DNA of 64,000 nucleotides from contig DASYEE010000128.1 in the NCBI GenBank assembly GCA_036499165.1, positions 1-64,000 on the forward strand, read 5' to 3'. A program made the translations under genes and the position numbers. Positions 33,888 to 43,210 of this stretch are shown in pieces; the first letter of the stretch is position 1, and each line of letters starts with the position of its first letter. Source of the DNA: Galbitalea sp036499165. Lineage in GTDB: Bacteria > Actinomycetota > Actinomycetes > Actinomycetales > Microbacteriaceae. The notes under the pieces were generated by a model. It was not told the DNA's origin. It worked only from the letters and a program-made list of their open reading frames with translations, and searched no databases.

Positions 33888-35507
33888 CTAAACCTGCTCT
33901 GCTGGTGCCTGCTGCACCGGCGCCTGCTGCACCGGCGCCTGCTCTGTCACGGGAGCAGCTGCCGTTGCCGGAGCGGCCGCCGTCGCAGTGCCTGCCGCTG
34001 CGGCGCCTGCCGCCGCTGCCTGGCTCCAGCCGTGGTTGGCGTTCGGCTTCGCGAAGAACAGCACGACGACAGCGCCGACGAGCGCAACGACCGCGGGAAG
34101 CAGCAGCGTCTCAGACATCGCGTTCGTGAATCCCGCGCGCAGGAACTCCGGCAGCTGGGATGCCGCGAAGTCGTTGGTCGAGCCGCCACCCGGAGTCGCC
34201 GGCAGGTCTGCGGTGAGGCGTGCGGCGATGAGGGCGGCGATGGATGCTGAACCGAGAACTGCGCCGATCTGGCGAGTCGTGTTGTACACGCCCGAGCCCG
34301 CCCCGGCCTGGCGCGGCGGGAGGTTGCGGGTCGCTGTGTTGGAGATCGGAGCCCAGATACCGGCGTTGGCCAGGCCAAGCACCGCGGCGGGAAGGAGCAG
34401 CCATCCCCAGGCAATTCCGGGGCTGAGCAGCGCCGAGTACCACCAGAGCGCCGCGGCAAGGAGCAGCAGGCCAGCGAACGCGAACCACTTCGGGTTGATC
34501 TTGTCGACCAGTTTGCCGACGACGGGCGCGAGCCCACCCGACAACAGCGCCATCGGTACGAGCATGAGCGCGGACTGCGTCGGCGTGAAGCCCTTCACGA
34601 GCTGGAAGTAGTAGATCAGCGGAAGCGACATGCTCGTGATCGTGAAACCGACGGTTGTGATCGCGGCGTTCGCGAGGGAGAAGTTGCGGTCGCGGAACAG
34701 CGCGAGCGGCAACAACGGCTCACCCTTGTTGAGGGCCTGCCAGACCACGAATAGCGCGAGCACGACGACACCGGCGATGATCAGGCCCCACACCGAGAAT
34801 GGCGTGTTCGTGATGGTGCCCCAGTTGTAGGTCTGGCCCTCCTGCAGGCCGAACACGACGAGGAACAGCCCGATTGCGCTCAGCACGACGCCGAGGATGT
34901 CGAAGCGGTGCGGATGCGTCTCGAGTTTCGGAACGAAGCGCACCGCAAGGATGAACGCGACGACTCCCACGGGAACGTTGATGAAGAAGATCCACTCCCA
35001 GCCGAACCCGTCGACCAGCAGGCCGCCGAGGATCGGGCCGACCAGCGTCGCGACACCGGCGACGGCTCCCCACAGGCCCATGGCCGCACCGCGGTGCTCG
35101 GGCGGGAAGATGCGGGTGATGACCGCCATCGTCTGCGGCGTCATGAGAGCGGCGCCGAGTCCCTGCACGACGCGGGCGATGATCAGCAGGCCGAGTGTGC
35201 CGGATAACCCGCACCAGAGCGACGCGAGCGTGAAGATCACGAGCCCCGCGAGGTACAGGTTCTTGGGCCCGAATCGGTCACCGAGGCGCCCGGTGACCAG
35301 CAGCGGCACCGCATACGCGAGCAGATACGCGCTGGTGACCCAGAGCACGTCGCTCACGCTGTCGACGTTCAGGCCGCGCTGGATGGACGGGTTCGCGACC
35401 GAGACGATGGTCGTGTCGATCAGGATCATGAAGAATCCGATGACCAGCGACCAGAGCGCCGGCCACGGCTTGTACTGCCGTGTGCTGGTTGGAGATGTGG
35501 TTGTCAT
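33888..35507 (-). CDS. MFS drug efflux transporter (DHA2, 14 helices)
   Basis: 539 residues with motif A in GRLGDRFGPKNLYLAG, motif B in RVVQGLGAALMTPQ and motif C in GPILGGLLVDGFGWEWIFF, the EmrB/QacA signature. The last 50 residues are a low-complexity Ala/Gln/Pro tail with repeated APVQQ. ATG 35507 overlaps the stop of the PadR gene (ATGA), so the regulator and pump are co-expressed. It probably exports a toxic hydrophobic compound, with the PadR protein sensing it. Confidence 0.9.
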   Translation of the reverse strand: MTTTSPTSTRQYKPWPALWSLVIGFFMILIDTTIVSVANPSIQRGLNVDSVSDVLWVTSAYLLAYAVPLLVTGRLGDRFGPKNLYLAGLVIFTLASLWCGLSGTLGLLIIARVVQGLGAALMTPQTMAVITRIFPPEHRGAAMGLWGAVAGVATLVGPILGGLLVDGFGWEWIFFINVPVGVVAFILAVRFVPKLETHPHRFDILGVVLSAIGLFLVVFGLQEGQTYNWGTITNTPFSVWGLIIAGVVVLALFVVWQALNKGEPLLPLALFRDRNFSLANAAITTVGFTITSMSLPLIYYFQLVKGFTPTQSALMLVPMALLSGGLAPVVGKLVDKINPKWFAFAGLLLLAAALWWYSALLSPGIAWGWLLLPAAVLGLANAGIWAPISNTATRNLPPRQAGAGSGVYNTTRQIGAVLGSASIAALIAARLTADLPATPGGGSTNDFAASQLPEFLRAGFTNAMSETLLLPAVVALVGAVVVLFFAKPNANHGWSQAAAAGAAAAGTATAAAPATAAAPVTEQAPVQQAPVQQAPAEQV

Positions 35508-36106
35508 GAGACGAAAGTGTCTTTCTGTTGTGTGGTCTTGTGGGGCTCGGGGGTCCAGTCGAGGTCGCCCGAGACGAGTTCTTGTACGGTGGCATCGATC
35601 CACGCGATTTCCGCGTTGAGCATGGCCTCCTGATAGGTGATGTCGATCCAGAATTTCTTCGGGACGGCCTTCTGTTTCACGTCGGAATAGCCAAACTTGA
35701 GCGTCTCGATTTCTGAGAGTAGACGCACCCTCCGACGCCCGAGAAGCTCGACGAACATGTCTTTCGGAAGGTTGTGCGCCTCCCCGACAGCGAGCGGAAA
35801 CTCGGCGTATTCGTTTATCGGATTCGCGATCATCTCGGCGACCCGCTGGCTGAGGCTCAACTGGCCGGATTCGGTGATCCGGTACGTGGTGCGCTCGGGC
35901 CGATTGCCCTCGCGGTCTGTGCCGATCGGTTCGACGTAGCCCTGCCGGGTGAGGCGTTCGACCGCGTGGTAGAGCGATCCGGGTCTTACCTTCACGAGTC
36001 GATCCTCGGCTCGCGTGATGAGCAGCTGGTACATCTCGTACGGATGCATCGGTCGCTCGACAAGCAGCGCGAGAGCCGCGATGCCGAGAGGCGTGAGTTC
36101 CGCCAT
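35504..36106 (-). CDS. PadR-family transcriptional regulator of the efflux operon
   Basis: 200 residues. The winged helix is MAELTPLGIAALALLVERP, MHPYEMYQLLI and VRPGSLYHAVERLTRQGYV; the C-terminal Vir-like helical domain (about 95-190) ends at PEPHKTTQQKDTFVS. GGAGGAA lies close upstream of ATG 36106. It is the first gene of a two-gene operon with the MFS pump, and its promoter contains a 16-bp palindrome, so it is probably autoregulated. Confidence 0.92.
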   Translation of the reverse strand: MAELTPLGIAALALLVERPMHPYEMYQLLITRAEDRLVKVRPGSLYHAVERLTRQGYVEPIGTDREGNRPERTTYRITESGQLSLSQRVAEMIANPINEYAEFPLAVGEAHNLPKDMFVELLGRRRVRLLSEIETLKFGYSDVKQKAVPKKFWIDITYQEAMLNAEIAWIDATVQELVSGDLDWTPEPHKTTQQKDTFVS

Positions 36107-36126
36107 GCCAATTCCTCCGTTCCGAT

Positions 36127-36168
36127 TATTCCAGTTGGAATATACCGAGCGGACGAACACAAAGTCAA
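36127..36168 (-). promoter_or_regulatory. Promoter and operator of the PadR-MFS operon
   Basis: On the minus strand TTGACT (36168-36163) and TATATT (36144-36139) are 18 bp apart. A palindrome TATTCCA-GT-TGGAATA spans 36127-36142 and overlaps the -10 box, an ideal place for a PadR dimer to block polymerase. Confidence 0.65.
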
Positions 36169-36202
36169 GCTGTTGCTGGTTAGGCCTGCCGAAACCGTCG
36201 CC

Positions 36203-36221
36203 GGTTGAGCCTGTCGAAACC
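36203..36221. repeat. Short palindromic repeat GGTTGAGCCTGTCGAAACC
   Basis: A 19-bp element GGTTGAGCCTGTCGAAACC between the PadR promoter and the acetyltransferase start. A degenerate half copy (GGCCTGCCGAAACCG) precedes it from 36183. The same element recurs at 43860 and 58370. Confidence 0.8.
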
Positions 36222-36240
36222 CACGGTAGACAATTGCTCA

Positions 36241-36777
36241 GTGCGAACTCTCACGACCGAACGCCTCACCCTCCGCCCCTGGACTCCGGACGACGCCGAC
36301 TTCGTCCTCGACATGTACTCCCGCTGGGAGGTCCAGCGCTTCATCGGCCTGGCCCCGCGCCTGATGGAGAACCGCTCAGAGGCGCTCGAGCGGATCGCCC
36401 GCTGGAGCGCCGAGGATGACCCGATCCAGGGCATCCAGGCAGTCGAAGTAACCGCCACCGGCCAGCTCGTCGGCAACCTCCTGCTGAAGTCGATTCCGGC
36501 ATCCGGCGACCTGCCGTTGCAACCGTCCGGCGACACGGAGATCGGCTGGCATTTCCATCCCGACTACTGGGGCAACGGCTATGCGTCTGAGGCAGCATCC
36601 GCTGGGCTCGCGCTGGCGTGGACCGGCGACCTCGCGCGGGTCGTGGCGGTCACCAATCCGGAGAACTCGGCGTCACAGGCGGTTTGCCTGCGGATCGGGA
36701 TGCGCCACGACGGCCAGACCGACCGCTACTACAACGCCACGTGCGAACTCTTCGTCGCGGAGCGCCCCGCAGCCTGA
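36241..36777 (+). CDS. GNAT-family acetyltransferase (RimJ/RimL-like)
   Basis: 178 residues from GTG 36241: RTLTTERLTLRPWTPDDADF is the standard RimJ/RimL-type start, followed by EIGWHFHPDYWGNGYASEAA (acetyl-CoA loop) and NPENSASQAVCLRIGM. The substrate could be an N-terminal amine or a small molecule. An upstream in-frame ATG at 36205 would begin inside the palindromic repeat and is rejected. Confidence 0.87.
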   Translation: MRTLTTERLTLRPWTPDDADFVLDMYSRWEVQRFIGLAPRLMENRSEALERIARWSAEDDPIQGIQAVEVTATGQLVGNLLLKSIPASGDLPLQPSGDTEIGWHFHPDYWGNGYASEAASAGLALAWTGDLARVVAVTNPENSASQAVCLRIGMRHDGQTDRYYNATCELFVAERPAA

Positions 36778-36805
36778 CTAGTTCTCACGTGTTACCGTCG
36801 CCCGG

Positions 36806-37603
36806 ATGAGGAAATCGACCGCCGTCTTGAGCCCCCTGGTCGCGCTGCTTGCGGTCGCACTCGTGACCTCCATCGTCTGGCAGGGGCGTTCGCCCACTGC
36901 AGCGGCGCCCACTCCGACGCCGACCTCGTCCGAGTGGCCTGCACACACGCTCGCCACGAAGGGGTATACGACGATGACATATCCCGTGCCACGCGGTGCG
37001 CACTCTGTGACCATCACCCTCGCGTGTACTGACGGAGGTCGTCCAGGCAACGGCAACGAAATCGCCGGCAGCGGGATCGGCATCGACGTGGTGGGGCAGC
37101 ATGGCCGATTCAACGGATGCGACGACGGCGAGCACTCGTATGCGTATCCCGTGAAGTACTCGAAAGCGGGAGTGACGGTCGAGGTCAGCTCGGACGACTC
37201 GACCCGCTTCACGCTCGCCGCCAGGTTTTCCTCCGCCGCTGCCGGGCCAGACCCGGGCACCGTCATCCAGTGCAAGGGCGTCTCGAAGACCCTCTCCGCC
37301 GTCTATGTTGCCGAGACCGACTACGCCCACCACAGGATCACGCGCAACCAGTGGTCCGCCCAGATTCGGGATGCGTCGGCCGTGGCGCTCGGGATCCTGC
37401 CTGAGAACACGATGCTCGACCACGAAATCGCGGCAATGCAGGATGCGCTGGGCGATGCCAGCGTGCGCCCGGGCGAGTTATACGACGGGTTGATCGGCAA
37501 ACTTCACCCGACACTGCCGGATTGGGCGGCTGCCGTGAACCTGTCACAGCAGGTGTGCGACTACAACGGGAGCGGCGTGCAGATCCTCGATGGGAACTCG
37601 TAG
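36806..37603 (+). CDS. Secreted or membrane-anchored protein of unknown function
   Basis: 265 residues. A signal or anchor helix (LSPLVALLAVALVTSIVWQG) is followed by a Pro/Thr linker. The exported part has a beta-rich region (YTTMTYPVPRGAHSVTITL; Cys-containing GRFNGCDDGEHSY) resembling domains of other actinobacterial hypothetical proteins, then a helical segment ending with Cys-Asp-Tyr. Four Cys in the exported part could form disulfides. I do not recognise the family. TACCGT seven bases before the ATG suggests a leaderless mRNA. Confidence 0.7.
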   Translation: MRKSTAVLSPLVALLAVALVTSIVWQGRSPTAAAPTPTPTSSEWPAHTLATKGYTTMTYPVPRGAHSVTITLACTDGGRPGNGNEIAGSGIGIDVVGQHGRFNGCDDGEHSYAYPVKYSKAGVTVEVSSDDSTRFTLAARFSSAAAGPDPGTVIQCKGVSKTLSAVYVAETDYAHHRITRNQWSAQIRDASAVALGILPENTMLDHEIAAMQDALGDASVRPGELYDGLIGKLHPTLPDWAAAVNLSQQVCDYNGSGVQILDGNS

Positions 37604-37633
37604 GGGCTGCGGTTTTCGTTGGGGGCTCGCGCG

Positions 37634-37984
37634 TCAGTGCTGCGTGCTGATCGAGCCTGTCTTCGCGATGAGCTCGTGGTGGTGGATGACCTCCGCCACG
37701 AGGAAGTTCAGGAACTTCTCCGCGAAGGCCGGGTCGAGCTGCGACTCTTCGGCGATCGATCTGAGGCGCGCGATCTGCACCTTCTCACGTGCGGGATCCG
37801 ACGGTGGCAGGCCACCGGCCGCCTTCACGCGGCCAACCTGCTGGGTGAACCGGAAGCGCTCAGCCAGCATGTGGATCAGCGCGGCATCGATGTTGTCGAT
37901 ACTCCGGCGGATCTCGGTGAGCTGCGCCATCACCTCGTCGGATGTTGGGGTGCCGGATGGCTGGGTGCCGGTCGTCGGTTCCAT
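37634..37984 (-). CDS. AroQ-type chorismate mutase
   Basis: 116 residues, all helical: LTEIRRSIDNIDAALIHMLA, RFRFTQQVGRVKAAGG and FLNFLVAEVIHHHELI. The Arg in IRRSIDNID, the Arg in AERFRF and the Lys in GRVKAA match the active-site residues of AroQ mutases. It converts chorismate to prephenate for Phe and Tyr. TAGATT six bases upstream of the ATG suggests a leaderless mRNA. Confidence 0.88.
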   Translation of the reverse strand: MEPTTGTQPSGTPTSDEVMAQLTEIRRSIDNIDAALIHMLAERFRFTQQVGRVKAAGGLPPSDPAREKVQIARLRSIAEESQLDPAFAEKFLNFLVAEVIHHHELIAKTGSISTQH

Positions 37985-38141
37985 ACGTCGAATCTAGTCG
38001 GAGTAGGCGGAGCGCTCGTGTCCGCCTATCGCGCGGACCCGGCGAGCGGGCTCTTCTCCCCCACAGTCTCGCGTTCCCCGAGCTGTATACAGATTGCCCA
38101 CTTTCGAGTGGACTATCGAATCTGTGTTTGAGAGTTGATCC

Positions 38142-39650
38142 ATGGAACTCCTGCAAGATACACACTCTGACGAGGCTGTCGCGCTGTTCGGTGCGGCTAT
38201 CGCCTCGCTCGGTGCGCTGCTGCGGGATGTCAGCGAGTTGCGGGCGTTAGACGAAATAACGTTGCTTCACCTGAACGCGCAGCATGCCGAAGCGTCACGG
38301 ATGCTCGACGGAGTGGGCGCGAGCATCGCGGGCGAGATCTCGCATCGATCCAGGCCAGAACTCGGCTCGAGCGGCCTGGCATGGCGAAGCGGGCATCGCA
38401 CTCCAGAGAGTTTCATGCGGGCGACAACGGGGGCGACGAAGGAGCACGCTGTTTCGATCCTGCGAGCAGGTGCCTTGCTCAGCGATTTCGCCGATGCAGG
38501 TCAGGTTGACGAGGTCACCGGAAGGCTGCGTGAGGCAACATGGCCGTGGCTGCGACCGGTGGCCGCGGCGCTGCGGTCTGGCCTGGTGTCCGTGTCGGCT
38601 GCACAGTCCATCAGGCGCGGTCTCGGCGCCCCAAATTCGATGGTCAGTAGCGTCGATCTCGCCACCGCGGCCGAGCACCTCGTCGACGCAGCCATCACCG
38701 GCATCGACGCCGACCGGCTGTGGCGAACAGCTCGCGATCTCCGCGACAATCTCGACCTTTCCGGTGTGGGCCTCCGCGAGGACGAGCGCAGGGCAGCGCG
38801 CGGTCTCAGTCACACTCCACTCCCGGGCGGCGGTGGCAGGGCGAGCTGGACTATGGACGTCGAGACGTACGCGCTGTTCCGCGACGTCTACGACCGCATG
38901 GTGTCACCGAAGCTTGGCGGGATCCGATTCGTCGAGCCGACGGCCGCCGATCGAGCGAGGTCGATCGAGACCGATCCTCGAAGTCCCGTCCAACTCGCCT
39001 CGGATGGATTCCTTCAGCTGATCATCGCTGGCGCCGATGCCGACGACAGCATGATGCTCGGCTCTGGTGCACCGGTAATCCGAGTAACTGTCACCGAAGC
39101 GGCGCTGACCGGCGGTGTTGGTCTTGCGCGCTTCGACGGCCAGGCCGACCCCGTCTCCATCGAAGCGGCGCAGCGACTTGTGTGCGGCGGCACCGTCATC
39201 CGAGTCGGCGTTGACCCCATCGGCGACGCGGTCTCCGTCGCATCCGAGGGCCGTTTGTTCACGAAACGACAGCGCGAGGTGCTTGCTGCGAAGTTCGGTG
39301 GATGCATGGATCCCGACTGCGAGCGGCCGCCGTCCTGGTGCGAAGCGCACCACATCAAACACTGGGTGCGAGATCACGGAACGACGGTGCTCGCGAACGG
39401 GATACTGCTCTGCCGCTGGCATCACCTCAGGTACCACAACGACGGCATCGAGATCGAGCGCGATGACCAGGGGCAGTACTGGAAGGTTCCAAGTGCCTCG
39501 GTGCCAGGGTTGGCATCTGGGCTGGCGCCTGGGGTAACGCCCGGCGTAACGCCCGGCGTAACGCCAGCGCTGACGCGCACGGCCATGCCGTTCAAGACTC
39601 GGAACCTCGCAGACCTTCAGGTCAGCGCGGTTCGACGGGTGGTTCAGTGA
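38142..39650 (+). CDS. DUF222-HNH endonuclease
   Basis: 502 residues. A long helical DUF222 region (about 40-350) is followed by a zinc-type HNH nuclease with GGCMDPDCERPPSWCEAHH, ILLCRWHHLRYH. This architecture is abundant and multi-copy in actinobacteria and its biological role is not settled; it may be selfish. After the nuclease, a 12-bp tandem repeat (about 39534-39567) encodes TPGVTPGVTPGVTP. The 3' end overlaps the convergent acetyltransferase by seven bases. Confidence 0.9.
   Translation: MELLQDTHSDEAVALFGAAIASLGALLRDVSELRALDEITLLHLNAQHAEASRMLDGVGASIAGEISHRSRPELGSSGLAWRSGHRTPESFMRATTGATKEHAVSILRAGALLSDFADAGQVDEVTGRLREATWPWLRPVAAALRSGLVSVSAAQSIRRGLGAPNSMVSSVDLATAAEHLVDAAITGIDADRLWRTARDLRDNLDLSGVGLREDERRAARGLSHTPLPGGGGRASWTMDVETYALFRDVYDRMVSPKLGGIRFVEPTAADRARSIETDPRSPVQLASDGFLQLIIAGADADDSMMLGSGAPVIRVTVTEAALTGGVGLARFDGQADPVSIEAAQRLVCGGTVIRVGVDPIGDAVSVASEGRLFTKRQREVLAAKFGGCMDPDCERPPSWCEAHHIKHWVRDHGTTVLANGILLCRWHHLRYHNDGIEIERDDQGQYWKVPSASVPGLASGLAPGVTPGVTPGVTPALTRTAMPFKTRNLADLQVSAVRRVVQ
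39534..39567 (+). repeat. 12-bp tandem repeat inside the HNH endonuclease gene
   Basis: GTAACGCCCGGC is repeated nearly three times, in frame, giving repeated Val-Thr-Pro-Gly in the C-terminal linker. Confidence 0.75.
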
Positions 39651-40291
39651 CGGGCGGGCGAGCGATAGGCGACCGGGCTGTCGCCGTATTTCGCGAGGCG
39701 CGCCTCGAGGCCGGCACGGACATCCGGCCATTCGTCGATCAGGATCGAGAAGACCGCGGTGCCGCGCCAGCTGCCGTCGGCGCGGCGCGTGTCCCGGCGC
39801 ACGATGCCCTCGAACGTGGCGCCGATACCAGCCACTGCGGCGCGAGAGCGCGCGTTCAGGTCATCGGTCTGGATCTTCACGCGCCCGAACCCGTGGTCGA
39901 ACGCGCGGCCGAGCAGCAGCAACTTCGCTTCCGCGTTCACCTGGGTTCCCCAGACGCTCGGATCGTAGGCCGTCCATCCGATGTGGGCGTGCTCGCGACT
40001 CAGGTCGAAGTCACCAAGAGTCGAGGTGCCCACGAGAACGCCGTCGAGCTCTCCGCCCACCACGCGGATCGCGTACGGTTCGTTCGTCGCCCACGTGTAA
40101 TAGTCGCGAGCCCATGGAAGGAACTCCTCAAGGCTGTCGCGATAGCCAGCGGGCCCGCCGCCGTAGCCGCCGGCAAAGACCGCTGGATGCGCGATGGCTG
40201 AGAACAGCTCTGGCAGGTGGTCCTCGGTGAGAGGCTCGAGGCGGATGAAGCGTCCGGTGAGGATGCGCGGGGCTGGGCGGGTCGCGGTCAC
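39644..40291 (-). CDS. GNAT-family acetyltransferase (RimJ/RimL-like)
   Basis: 215 residues: ILTGRFIRLEPLTEDHLPEL start, GTSTLGDFDLSREHAHIGWT, WGTQVNAEAKLLLLGRAFDH (acetyl-CoA-binding region) and RAAVAGIGATFEGIVRRDTR. It matches the subgroup related to acetyltransferases that use N-terminal or small amine substrates. It overlaps the HNH gene's 3' end by seven bases in convergent orientation. Confidence 0.87.
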   Translation of the reverse strand: MTATRPAPRILTGRFIRLEPLTEDHLPELFSAIAHPAVFAGGYGGGPAGYRDSLEEFLPWARDYYTWATNEPYAIRVVGGELDGVLVGTSTLGDFDLSREHAHIGWTAYDPSVWGTQVNAEAKLLLLGRAFDHGFGRVKIQTDDLNARSRAAVAGIGATFEGIVRRDTRRADGSWRGTAVFSILIDEWPDVRAGLEARLAKYGDSPVAYRSPARH

Positions 40292-40365
40292 CAGAACATT
40301 CTGGCAGGCGCAACGATCGCGGAGCTGGAGGGCTGCCTCCCGTCCGCGGTGGGTGCGACGATGGG

Positions 40366-40986
40366 ATGGTGGCCCACGCAGAATCCTTTGGCATCGCAGC
40401 AGAGTCGTTCATCGACCTGGTCTTGCGCATCGACCCGGTGCAGTGGGTCGACCCGGGGCTCGGCGTCTGGAACGTGCGCGAACTCGTCGGCCACACCTCA
40501 CGCGCGATGCTCACCGTCGAGAGCTACCTCGCCGCGCCGCCGGCCGAGGAACTGGCCATCCCGGATGCCGAGACCTACTACTCCGAGTTCGTCGGCAAAT
40601 ACACGGACGACGATGCGATCGCAGCGCGCGGAGTGGAGGCAGGGGAGAAGCTGGGCAACGATCCGATCGCGATGCTGACGTCGATCGCGGTGCGCGCGAG
40701 CGCGGCGGCCTCCGCGGCGGCCCCCGATCGTCTGGTCGCCATCGGTTCGCTCGGCTCGCTCGGCATTCCGCTCGAGCAATACCTGCGCACGCGGGTGTTC
40801 GAGCTCGTCGTGCACGGGATCGACATTGCGAGAGCTACCGGGCTCGACCACCGGTATCCGGCATCCGTTCTGACGGAGACCGCGACGCTCGCCGCGGCGG
40901 TCGCCGCGCGGAAGGGTTACGGCGACGACGTGCTCTCCGCGTTGACTGGCCGCGGTTCGCTGCCCGAAGGCTTCTCGATCCTGTGA
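40366..40986 (+). CDS. Maleylpyruvate isomerase/DinB-family protein
   Basis: 206 residues. The four-helix DinB/MDMPI pattern is present: WNVRELVGHTSRAMLTVESY with the first metal-ligand His and FELVVHGIDIARATG with the second. Members of this family in actinobacteria use mycothiol as cofactor. The usual SCP2-like C-terminal domain is absent. The reaction is unknown. A 19-bp inverted repeat follows. Confidence 0.85.
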   Translation: MVAHAESFGIAAESFIDLVLRIDPVQWVDPGLGVWNVRELVGHTSRAMLTVESYLAAPPAEELAIPDAETYYSEFVGKYTDDDAIAARGVEAGEKLGNDPIAMLTSIAVRASAAASAAAPDRLVAIGSLGSLGIPLEQYLRTRVFELVVHGIDIARATGLDHRYPASVLTETATLAAAVAARKGYGDDVLSALTGRGSLPEGFSIL

Positions 40987-41014
40987 GATGAGTCATCGCA
41001 CCCGCGACGACCCA

Positions 41015-41080
41015 GGGTGAGCGTTCCGACAGGTGCGATGCCGCGGCGAGGGCCAAATGCTCCTGTTGGAACGCCCACCC
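41015..41080. terminator. 19-bp inverted repeat between MDMPI-like gene and purA
   Basis: Arms at 41015-41033 (containing GCGTTCCGACAGG) and 41062-41080 (CCTGTTGGAACGC) pair at 17 of 19 positions around a 28-base loop. It lies between convergent genes and probably ends both transcripts. The remaining 100 bases up to purA contain small CAGCTGCTCAGCAGCT-like repeats but no gene. Confidence 0.7.
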
Positions 41081-41182
41081 GGCGAAAACGACCTGTTGAA
41101 GCGAGCTACCGGGCGCGGCTGCCCTGAGGCGATCAGCGCGCGGCCGCGCTCAGCTGCTCAGCAGCTCAACTGCTCGGCGCTG

Positions 41183-42469
<1,287 letters not shown>

Positions 42470-42532
42470 GGGTTTCTCCCTATCTTGATCGGTGGGGATT
42501 ACACCCCAGTCTATCTGTCGTTGAGCAGAGAT

Positions 42533-42565
42533 TAACTTGCACAATCATGTGCAAGTTATTAGGGT
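42533..42565 (+). promoter_or_regulatory. Promoter and TetR operator
   Basis: TAACTTGCACA (42533-42543) and TGTGCAAGTTA (42548-42558) are perfectly complementary 11-bp arms around ATCA. TTGCAC (42537-42542) and TAGGGT (42560-42565) are 17 bp apart, and TAGGGT is six bases from the GTG start of the TetR gene. A bound dimer would cover the -35 box and spacer. Confidence 0.7.
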
Positions 42566-42571
42566 CGAACT

Positions 42572-43210
42572 GTGAGCACAACGACCACCCGTTCCCCGCG
42601 ACGCGACGCCGTCGACAATCGCGCCGCACTGCTCGACGCGGCACGCGTCGTCTTCGCGACCGACCCCGACGCCTCGCTGGATGCCGTGGCTGCGGCTGCC
42701 GGACTCAGCCGTCGGTCGGTGTATGGTCACTTCGCCAACCGCGACGAGCTCCAGCGCGAACTCGTGACCATCGGCTCCGCCCGCGTGGCGACGGCCCTCG
42801 AGTCTGTCGCGCATCCCGATCCTGTCGTGCGCCTCGCGTTGATCGGATCCGGGCTGTGGCGCGAGGTCGCTGATCTCCGCGTCATGGCCCTGTTCGCCGT
42901 GCGAGGCGCCCACAAGCAGTACACGATCGGCGCGCTTGCGCCGTTGCGCGCACAGGTGCTCGCAGCGGTTCGTGAGGCCGCGAGCGCGGGAACCATTCGC
43001 AGCGACATCCCTGTCGAACGTCTCGCCCGACTCGTCGAAGATGCGGCGCTTGCCGTGCTCGAGGAGTCGACCCGATCTGTGCTCTCGGCGGCAGACGGAC
43101 ACCGACTCGTCATGGTCAACACGCTCGGCACACTTGGTTTCGGCTGGCGCGAGGCCGCCGACTTCATCGATTCACGCCCAGAACTCGTTCGCCGGGAGGC
43201 AACATCATGA
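42572..43210 (+). CDS. TetR-family transcriptional regulator
   Basis: 212 residues from GTG. The DNA-binding domain is NRAALLDAARVVFATDPDAS and VAAAAGLSRRSVYGHFANRD; the ligand-binding helices follow. It is the first gene of a three-gene operon: its stop overlaps the start of the ABC-like gene (ATGA). The large palindrome directly upstream is its probable operator, so it should repress its own operon. TAGGGT six bases before the GTG suggests a leaderless mRNA. Confidence 0.93.
   Translation: MSTTTTRSPRRDAVDNRAALLDAARVVFATDPDASLDAVAAAAGLSRRSVYGHFANRDELQRELVTIGSARVATALESVAHPDPVVRLALIGSGLWREVADLRVMALFAVRGAHKQYTIGALAPLRAQVLAAVREAASAGTIRSDIPVERLARLVEDAALAVLEESTRSVLSAADGHRLVMVNTLGTLGFGWREAADFIDSRPELVRREATS

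Noticed and set aside
38142..39650. Homing endonuclease or intein linked to a host gene
   Set aside because: The HNH protein is free-standing with the DUF222 architecture, and no split gene flanks it.
40987..41182. tRNA or small RNA gene
   Set aside because: The structure present is a simple inverted repeat at a convergent junction; no cloverleaf or CCA-adjacent pattern was found.
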